Below are positions 58,069 through 64,000 of a stretch of DNA of 64,000 nt, one piece after another. Origin of the DNA: Streptomyces sp. CB00316. GTDB taxonomy: Bacteria > Actinomycetota > Actinomycetes > Streptomycetales > Streptomycetaceae. Each line of letters opens with the position of its first letter. Position 1 is the first letter of the stretch. A model generated the notes under the pieces. The model was not told where the DNA came from, searched no databases, and saw only the letters and a program-made list of their open reading frames with translations. Made by a program: the position numbers and the translations under genes. The stretch lies in assembly GCF_001905595.1 (NCBI RefSeq), contig NZ_LIXI01000007.1:124001-188000 (forward strand), given 5' to 3'.

Positions 58069-58947
58069 ATGCCGTTCACCCTCAGTCATGCCGCCGCCGT
58101 GCTCCCGGCAATCCGCCGGAACGGGACCGCCCGCTGGGGGCTGTTCCCCTCGGCCCTCGTCGCCGGTTCGTTCGCGCCCGACGTCACCTACTTCGCGGAC
58201 ACGGTGATCCCCGGGGCCATGAGGTTCGGCGACTTCACGCACACCTTCCTCGGTGTGGTCACCGTGAACGTGCTGATCGCCGCCGTGCTGGTGGCGGTGT
58301 GGGCGGCGCTGCGCGAACCGCTGGTGGCGCTGCTTCCGGTACGCGTACGGAGCCGCGTCCACACCTTCGTACGGGGGCAGCGGTGGAACCGGGAGTCGTT
58401 CGGGCCGTCCGCCTGGCTGTGCTTCGCGCGGTCCGCCGCACTCGGCGCGGCCACGCATGTGGTGTGGGACGCGTTCACCCATCACAGCAGGTGGGGGACG
58501 GAGTTGCTGCCGTTCCTGAACCGGAGCGTCGGGGGCTTCCCGCTCTACCAGTTCGCGCAGTACGGCAGCTCGGCGGTGGCCCTGGCGGTGCTGGTCCGGT
58601 TCGTCGCCACCGGGCTGCGGCGGACCGCCGAGGCCCCGGTGCCGGAGGCGCTCCGGGCGCTCGGCCGGGGCGAACGGTGGGGCGCGCTCGGGCTGCTGGC
58701 CGGCTGTGTGGTGCTGGGCATCGTCCACCGGTGCGTGCGCTTCCTCACCCATTTCGGGCGCATCGAGAACCCGCTCGACATCATCCCGACCGCCTGCTTC
58801 GGCGCGGGCGCCGGGCTGGGGGCGGGGCTGCTGCTGTACGGGGTGTGGATGCGGCTGCTGCGCAGGCGGCGGCCGGCTGAGGACTGCCCGGGGCAGGTGC
58901 CTGTGGCGGACGAAGCCCGTACGGAAGCGTCCACCGGCCGGAAGTAG
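58069..58947 (+). CDS. DUF4184-family membrane protein
   Basis: 292 residues from the ATG at 58069; the frame is open far upstream but that is antisense shadow. MPFTLSHAAAVLPAIRRNGT is the family start, with His in LSHAA; GSFAPDVTYFADTVIPGAMR, GDFTHTFLGVVTVNVLIAAV and ALGAATHVVWDAFTHHSRWG carry the conserved Asp and His residues. Five to six membrane helices. This layout recalls membrane-bound phospholipase C/DUF4184 hydrolases with a possible metal site. Function unknown. Divergent from the lytic transglycosylase gene; the 200-base gap 57868-58068 carries a TAGGGT -10 candidate for that gene and little else. Confidence 0.8.
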   Translation: MPFTLSHAAAVLPAIRRNGTARWGLFPSALVAGSFAPDVTYFADTVIPGAMRFGDFTHTFLGVVTVNVLIAAVLVAVWAALREPLVALLPVRVRSRVHTFVRGQRWNRESFGPSAWLCFARSAALGAATHVVWDAFTHHSRWGTELLPFLNRSVGGFPLYQFAQYGSSAVALAVLVRFVATGLRRTAEAPVPEALRALGRGERWGALGLLAGCVVLGIVHRCVRFLTHFGRIENPLDIIPTACFGAGAGLGAGLLLYGVWMRLLRRRRPAEDCPGQVPVADEARTEASTGRK

Positions 58948-58974
58948 AGAACGGAAGAAGCAGGCGAACGGACA

Positions 58975-59005
58975 GGGCCCGGGACCGCGGTGCGGTTCCG
59001 GGCCC
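58975..59005. terminator. Bidirectional stem-loop between DUF4184 gene and polA
   Basis: 14-base arms GGGCCCGGGACCGC and GCGGTTCCGGGCCC, complementary but for one G-T pair, with a 3-base loop, between convergent genes. Confidence 0.6.
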
Positions 59006-59021
59006 TTCGGCTTCCCGTGAC

Positions 59022-61733
59022 TCAGTGGGCCGCCGACTCCCAGTCCTTGCCGACGCCGACCGAGACGTCCAGCGGGGCGCGCAGCTGGACAGCGCCCGCC
59101 ATCTCGTGGCGCAGGATCTGCTCCACCTGCTGCCGCTCGCCCTTCGCGATCTCCAGCACGATCTCGTCGTGGACCTGGAGCAGCATCCGCGAGTTCAGCT
59201 CCGCCTCCCGCAGCGCCCGGTCCACGCGCAGCATCGCCACCTTCACGATGTCCGCGGCGGTGCCCTGGATCGGGGCGTTGAGCGCCATCCGCTCGGCGGC
59301 CTCGCGGCGCTGGCGGTTGTCGCTGTTCAGGTCGGGGAGATAGCGGCGGCGGCCGAGGATCGTCTCCGTGTAACCGGTGGCCCGCGCTTCTTCGACGACC
59401 CGGTGGAGGTAGTCCCGTACCCCGCCGAACCGCTCGAAGTAGGTGTCCATCAGCACCCGCGCCTCGGCCGGGTCGATGTTCAGCTGCTGGGAGAGGCCGA
59501 ACGCGGAGAGACCGTAGGCCAGGCCGTACGACATGGCCTTGATCTTGCGGCGCATCTCCGGGTCGACGGCGTCCTTCTCGACGCCGAAGACCTGGGAGGC
59601 GACCGTGGTGTGCAGGTCCTCGCCGGAGGTGAACGCCTCGATGAGCCCGGCGTCCTCGGAGAGGTGGGCCATGACCCGCAGCTCGATCTGGCTGTAGTCC
59701 GCCGTCATCAGCGTCTCGAAGCCCTCGCCGACGACGAAGCCCCGGCGGATCGCTCGGCCCTCGTCGGTGCGGACGGGGATGTTCTGCAGGTTGGGGTCGG
59801 TGGAGGAGAGCCGGCCGGTCGCCGCCACCGTCTGGTTGAACGTGGTGTGGATGCGGCCGTCGGCGGCGATCGTCTTGATCAGGCCCTCGACCGTGACGCG
59901 GAGCTTGGCCTGCTCGCGGTGGCGCAGCATCAGGACCGGCAGTTCGTGCTCGGTCTGCGCGGCCAGCCAGGCCAGCGCGTCCGCGTCCGTGGTGTATCCG
60001 GTCTTCGTCTTCTTCGTCTTCGGAAGGCCCAGCTCCCCGAAGAGGATCTCCTGGAGCTGCTTGGGCGAACCGAGGTTGAACTCCCGGCCCACCGCCGCGT
60101 GCGCCTCCTTCACCGCCTGCTGCACGGTCCCCGCGAACTGCTGCTCCATGCCCTCCAGATGGGCCCGGTCCGCGGCGATCCCGTGCCGCTCCAGACGGGC
60201 CAGGAGGATGGAGGTCGGCAGCTCCATGTCGTGGAGCAGCTCGGTGGCGTTGACCTCCTTCAGACGGGTCGTGAACGCGTCACCCAGGTCCAGCACGGCG
60301 CGGGCCTGCGCCATCAGGGCGTCCGCCTCGGCCCGGTCGTCCGCGCCGAAGGCCAGCTGCCCGTCGGAGGCGGCGGCCGGGGCCAGCTCACGGCCCAGAT
60401 ACTCCACGGCCAGCGCGTCCAGGGCGAAGGAGCGGCGGCCCGGCTTCACCAGATAGGCGGCGAGCGCGGTGTCCATCGCGACGCCTTCGAGCTGCCAGCC
60501 GTGCTCCGGGAAGACCCGCATCACGTTCTTCGCGTTGTGCAGCACCTTCGGCCGCGCCGGGTCCGCCACCCACGCGGCGAACGCCCGCTCGTCGGCCTCC
60601 TCCAGCTGCGTCGGGTCCAGCCAGGCGGCGGCCCCGTCGGCGGCGGCGAGCGCGACCTCGGTGACCGTGCCGGCGCCCAGCGACCAGGTGTCCACCGTCA
60701 TCACGCCGAGCGGCTGCGCACCGTGCGCCTCCAGCCACGGGGTGACCTCACCCGAGCCGAGGACCGTGCCGTCCAGCTCGATACCGGCCGCCGGTGCGGG
60801 CGGCTCGGCCTCCGCGGCGCCCGGGTCGACGGCGAGAAGGCGCTCGCGCAGGCTCGGGTTGCGGATCTCCAGTATGTCCAGGACACCGGTGACCGCCGTG
60901 CGGTCGTACGGGGCGCGCTCCAGCTCGGCCGGGGTCTTGGGGAGCTCCACGTCCCGGACCATCTCGGTCAGCACCCGGTTCATCTTCACCGCGTCCAGGT
61001 GGTCGCGGAAATTCTGCCCGGCCTTGCCCTTGACCTCGTCGGCCCGCTCGACCAGATCGGCGAACGACCCGAACTGGTTGATCCACTTCGCGGCCGTCTT
61101 CTCACCGACACCCGGAATGCCGGGGAGGTTGTCCGACGGATCGCCGCGCAGGGCGGCGAAGTCCGGATACTGCTGCGGGGTGAGCCCGTACTTCTCGAAG
61201 ACCTTCTCCGGGGTGAACCGGGTCAGCTCGGAGACCCCCTTCGTGGGGTACAGCACGGTCACGTTCTCCGTGATCAGCTGGAAGGAGTCCCGGTCGCCGG
61301 TGACGATCAGGACCTCGAACCCGGCCGCCTCGGCCTGGGTCGCCAGCGTCGCGATGACGTCGTCCGCCTCGAAACCGTCCACCGCGAACCGGTCCGCGTG
61401 CATCGCGTCCAGCAGCTCGCCGATCAGCTCGACCTGCCCCTTGAACTCGTCGGGGGTCTTGGAGCGGTTCGCCTTGTACTCCGGGAACTCCTGCGCCCGC
61501 CAGGTCTTGCGGGACACGTCGAACGCCACCGCGAAGTGCGTGGGCGCCTCGTCACGCAGGGTGTTCGCCAGCATCGACATGAAGCCGTACACGGCATTCG
61601 TCGGCTGCCCCACCGCCGTCGTGAAATTCTCCGCGGGCAGGGCGAAGAACGCCCGGTACGCCAGGGAGTGCCCGTCCATGAGGAGCAGGCGCGGTCGGTT
61701 GTCTGCCGTCTTCTTCGATGCCGTCTCAGCCAC
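59022..61733 (-). CDS. polA: DNA polymerase I
   Basis: Repair and Okazaki-fragment polymerase. 903 residues from the GTG at 61733 (VAETASKKTADNRPRLLLMD). 5' nuclease domain in the first about 300 residues (GHSLAYRAFFALPAENFTTA, VDGFEADDVIATLATQAEAA, GDPSDNLPGIPGVGEKTAAK). The central proofreading-like domain lacks its catalytic acids: VMTVDTWSLG has Asp but Trp in place of Glu at ExoI, and LHNAKNVM replaces the ExoII Asp. Polymerase motifs: TADYSQIELRVMAHLSEDAG (A), RRKIKAMSYGLAYGLSAFGL (B) and LLQVHDEIVLEIAKG (C). Loss of 3'-5' activity is usual in actinobacterial Pol I. The GTG lies seven bases after a -10 box of a damage-type promoter; leaderless message. Confidence 0.96.
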   Translation of the reverse strand: MAETASKKTADNRPRLLLMDGHSLAYRAFFALPAENFTTAVGQPTNAVYGFMSMLANTLRDEAPTHFAVAFDVSRKTWRAQEFPEYKANRSKTPDEFKGQVELIGELLDAMHADRFAVDGFEADDVIATLATQAEAAGFEVLIVTGDRDSFQLITENVTVLYPTKGVSELTRFTPEKVFEKYGLTPQQYPDFAALRGDPSDNLPGIPGVGEKTAAKWINQFGSFADLVERADEVKGKAGQNFRDHLDAVKMNRVLTEMVRDVELPKTPAELERAPYDRTAVTGVLDILEIRNPSLRERLLAVDPGAAEAEPPAPAAGIELDGTVLGSGEVTPWLEAHGAQPLGVMTVDTWSLGAGTVTEVALAAADGAAAWLDPTQLEEADERAFAAWVADPARPKVLHNAKNVMRVFPEHGWQLEGVAMDTALAAYLVKPGRRSFALDALAVEYLGRELAPAAASDGQLAFGADDRAEADALMAQARAVLDLGDAFTTRLKEVNATELLHDMELPTSILLARLERHGIAADRAHLEGMEQQFAGTVQQAVKEAHAAVGREFNLGSPKQLQEILFGELGLPKTKKTKTGYTTDADALAWLAAQTEHELPVLMLRHREQAKLRVTVEGLIKTIAADGRIHTTFNQTVAATGRLSSTDPNLQNIPVRTDEGRAIRRGFVVGEGFETLMTADYSQIELRVMAHLSEDAGLIEAFTSGEDLHTTVASQVFGVEKDAVDPEMRRKIKAMSYGLAYGLSAFGLSQQLNIDPAEARVLMDTYFERFGGVRDYLHRVVEEARATGYTETILGRRRYLPDLNSDNRQRREAAERMALNAPIQGTAADIVKVAMLRVDRALREAELNSRMLLQVHDEIVLEIAKGERQQVEQILRHEMAGAVQLRAPLDVSVGVGKDWESAAH

Positions 61734-61740
61734 GCCCCCG

Positions 61741-61763
61741 ATCCTGCCACGGCCCACTGACAA
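61741..61763 (-). promoter_or_regulatory. PafBC/RecA-NDp-type promoter of polA
   Basis: Minus strand TTGTCAGTG (61763-61755), eight bases GGCCGTGG, CAGGAT (61746-61741), seven bases, GTG of polA. The upstream element is identical to those of uvrB and ogt; the -10 hexamer has C for the first T of TAnnnT. Confidence 0.65.
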
Positions 61764-61854
61764 TCCGGACCGGGCACGGCCTTGCGCAGCCGTGACAGGA
61801 TCGATGGTGAGGACACAGAGCACGTGGACACAGCGCTCGAAGGGGAGCAGCATC

Positions 61855-64000
61855 ATGGCCAGCAAGCCGCCGACCGGTGACCCGGTCCAGGACGCCCCGC
61901 AGGTCGAAGCGGCCCCGCACGCCGCCGCCGGGCTGCCCGCCGTCGCCCACTCCCTGCGCATCGCGAGGCAGCAGATGGGCGTGCGCCGCACCGCGCAGAC
62001 CCTCCTCAAGGTCAACCAGAAGAACGGCTTCGACTGCCCCGGCTGCGCCTGGCCCGAGGGCGAGAAGCGGCACACCGCGGAGTTCTGCGAGAACGGGGCG
62101 AAGGCCGTCGCCGAGGAGGCGACGCTGCGCCGCGTCACCCCCGACTTCTTCGCCGCCCACCCCGTCGCCGACCTCGCCGGGCGCAGCGGCTACTGGCTGG
62201 GCCAGCAGGGCCGTATCACCCAGCCGGTGTACCTCCCCGAAGGCGCAGACCGGTACGAGGCGACCACCTGGGAGCGCGCCTTCGCGATCATCGCCGAGGA
62301 GCTGACCGCGCTCGACTCCCCCGACGAGGCCCTCTTCTACACCTCCGGGCGCACCAGCAACGAGGCCGCGTTCCTCCTCCAGCTCTTCGCCCGCGAGTTC
62401 GGCACCAACAACCTCCCCGACTGCTCCAACATGTGCCACGAGTCGTCCGGTTCGGCGCTCAACGAGACCATCGGCATCGGCAAGGGCAGCGTCTCCCTGG
62501 AGGACATCCACCAGGCCGACCTGATCATCGTCGCCGGACAGAACCCCGGAACCAACCACCCCCGGATGCTCTCCGCCCTGGAGAAGGCGAAGAACTCGGG
62601 AGCGAAGATCATCTCGGTGAACCCGCTCCCCGAAGCCGGCATGGAGCGGTTCAAGAACCCGCAGACACCGCACGGCATGCTCAAGGGCACAGCGCTCAAC
62701 GACCTCTTCCTCCAGATCCGCATCGGCGGCGACCAGGCACTCTTCCGCCTCCTCAACAAGCTGATCCTGGCCACCGAAGGCGCCGTCGACACCGCGTTCG
62801 TCACCGAACACACCCACGGCTACGAAGAGTTCGCCAAGGCCGCCGAAGCCGCCGACTGGGACGAGACCCTCACCGCCACCGGCCTCACCCGCGCCGAGAT
62901 CGAGCAGGCCCTCGCCCTCGTCCTCGCCTCGGAGCGCACCATCGTCTGCTGGGCCATGGGCCTCACCCAGCACAAGCACTCCGTTGCCACCATCCGGGAA
63001 GTCGTCAACTTCCTTCTCCTGCGCGGGAACATCGGCCGCCCCGGCGCCGGTGTCTGCCCCGTGCGCGGCCACTCCAACGTCCAGGGCGACCGCACCATGG
63101 GCATCTTCGAACGGCCCGCACCGGCCTTCCTCGACGCCCTCGACAAGGAGTTCGGCATCACCTCGCCCCGCCACCACGGCTACGACGTGGTGCGCTCCAT
63201 CCAGGCCCTGCGCGACGGCGAGGCCAAGGTCTTCTTCGCCATGGGCGGCAACTTCGTCGCCGCAACCCCCGACACCGCCGTCACCGAGGCCGCCATGCGC
63301 CGCGCCCGCCTCACCGTCCACGTGTCGACCAAGCTCAACCGCTCCCACGCCGTCACCGGCACCCGCGCGCTGATCCTCCCCACGCTCGGCCGCACCGACA
63401 AGGACGTCCAGGCGAGCGGCAAGCAGTTCGTGACCGTCGAGGACTCCATGGGCATGGTCCACGCCTCCCGCGGCAACCTCACCCCCGCCGGCCCTCACCT
63501 GCTCTCCGAGCCGGCCATCGTCGCCCGCCTCGCACGGGCGGTGCTCGGCGCCAAGTCCCTTACGAACTGGGAGGAGTTCGAGCAGGACTACGCCACCATC
63601 CGCGACCGCATCTCCCGCGTCGTCGCCGGCTTCGAGGACTTCAACACCCGCATCGCCCGCCCAGGCGGCTTCACCCTCCCCCACGCCCCCCGCGACGAGC
63701 GCCGCTTCCCCACCGCCACCGGCCGCGCCAACTTCACCGCCGCCCCCGTCGAGTTCCCCGAACTCCCCGAAGGCAGGCTCCTGTTGCAGACCCTGCGCTC
63801 CCACGACCAGTACAACACCACCGTCTACGGCCTGAACGACCGCTACCGCGGCATCAAGGGCGGCCGCCGCATCGTCATGGTCAACCCCGACGACGCGGCC
63901 GCCCTCGGCCTCACCGACGGCTCCTACACCGAGCTCGTCAGCGAGTGGAAGGACGGCGTGGAGCGCCGGGCGGAGGGCTTCCGCGTCGTCCACTACCCCA
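61855..64000 (+). CDS. FdhF/YdeP-family molybdopterin oxidoreductase (3' end outside window)
   Basis: Partial: 715 codons before the window edge, of a family about 760 residues long. ATG at 61855 with GGGGAG about eight bases upstream. N-terminal DCPGCAWPEGEKRHTAEFCE holds a Cys cluster for the iron-sulfur centre. Molybdopterin-binding segments: DEALFYTSGRTSNEAAFLLQ, NMCHESSGSALNETIGIGKG (Mo-ligand region), LIIVAGQNPGTNHPRMLSAL, KIISVNPLPEAGMERFKNPQ, GNIGRPGAGVCPVRGHSNVQ and ILPTLGRTDKDVQASGKQ. The MopB domain LLQTLRSHDQYNTTVYGLND begins near residue 640. E. coli YdeP is linked to acid resistance; the substrate is unknown. Divergent from polA, without a shared regulatory motif that I can see. 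Confidence 0.9.
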   Translation, partial: MASKPPTGDPVQDAPQVEAAPHAAAGLPAVAHSLRIARQQMGVRRTAQTLLKVNQKNGFDCPGCAWPEGEKRHTAEFCENGAKAVAEEATLRRVTPDFFAAHPVADLAGRSGYWLGQQGRITQPVYLPEGADRYEATTWERAFAIIAEELTALDSPDEALFYTSGRTSNEAAFLLQLFAREFGTNNLPDCSNMCHESSGSALNETIGIGKGSVSLEDIHQADLIIVAGQNPGTNHPRMLSALEKAKNSGAKIISVNPLPEAGMERFKNPQTPHGMLKGTALNDLFLQIRIGGDQALFRLLNKLILATEGAVDTAFVTEHTHGYEEFAKAAEAADWDETLTATGLTRAEIEQALALVLASERTIVCWAMGLTQHKHSVATIREVVNFLLLRGNIGRPGAGVCPVRGHSNVQGDRTMGIFERPAPAFLDALDKEFGITSPRHHGYDVVRSIQALRDGEAKVFFAMGGNFVAATPDTAVTEAAMRRARLTVHVSTKLNRSHAVTGTRALILPTLGRTDKDVQASGKQFVTVEDSMGMVHASRGNLTPAGPHLLSEPAIVARLARAVLGAKSLTNWEEFEQDYATIRDRISRVVAGFEDFNTRIARPGGFTLPHAPRDERRFPTATGRANFTAAPVEFPELPEGRLLLQTLRSHDQYNTTVYGLNDRYRGIKGGRRIVMVNPDDAAALGLTDGSYTELVSEWKDGVERRAEGFRVVHYP

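Noticed and set aside
61726..63993. A 755-residue open frame antisense to the FdhF/YdeP gene
   Set aside because: Composition is Gly/Val/Glu-rich without domains, typical of frames opposite GC-rich genes; the sense strand has clear molybdopterin motifs.

Overview
The window is a high-GC actinobacterial chromosome segment, almost certainly Streptomyces. Supporting signs are very high G/C at third codon positions, frequent GTG starts, a developmental whiA cluster, a mycothiol-dependent enzyme, Tat and lipoprotein exports, and the conserved core order pgi - secG - tpiA - pgk - gap - whiA - yvcK - rapZ - uvrC - uvrA - terC - uvrB ... coaE - rpsA - hrpB - polA.

Layout. Positions 1-3250 are the end of a prophage-like element that continues beyond the left edge. 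It holds a frameshifted HNH endonuclease, three small phage-type genes, a rho-independent terminator and a badly decayed serine integrase. From 3.3 kb the ordinary chromosome begins: an exported poly-gamma-glutamate hydrolase-like protein, two PH-domain membrane proteins, and glycolysis (pgi, tpiA, pgk, gap) with an RbpA paralogue and secG inside the cluster. The whiA/yvcK/rapZ/uvrC translationally coupled operon follows. 17.5-20.7 kb carries exported proteins (a papain-like protease with a membrane-anchored partner, a Rieske protein) and a helix-turn-helix-like protein. 20.9-33 kb carries uvrA, uvrB, terC and two TerD proteins. 33.7-45 kb is mixed: alkyltransferase, MFS exporter, pseudouridine catabolism, an HxlR regulator facing an alanine-type aminotransferase, and a SNF2/SWIM operon. 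45-64 kb holds coaE, a PAC2 protein, an exported beta-helix protein, rpsA, hrpB, a lytic transglycosylase, polA and a truncated FdhF/YdeP-like oxidoreductase at the right edge.

How the parts work together. DNA repair is strongly represented (uvrA, uvrB, uvrC, ogt, polA, and perhaps the SNF2/SWIM pair). The starts of uvrB, ogt and polA are each preceded by the same element, TTGTCAGTG, eight bases, then a -10 hexamer 6-7 bases before the start codon. This is the architecture known in mycobacteria as the RecA-independent (PafBC-type) DNA-damage promoter, and it implies leaderless messages. The SNF2 operon carries a 7/9 version and uvrC a weaker one. Metal and tellurite-type stress is represented by terC, preceded by what reads as a yybP-ykoY manganese riboswitch whose 3' P1 strand can instead pair perfectly with the terC Shine-Dalgarno, and by a TerD protein fused to a FtsK-like domain without a Walker A motif. 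Two intergenic regions carry symmetric operator candidates, next to an HxlR regulator and next to a helix-turn-helix-like gene. I saw no rRNA, tRNA or CRISPR array.
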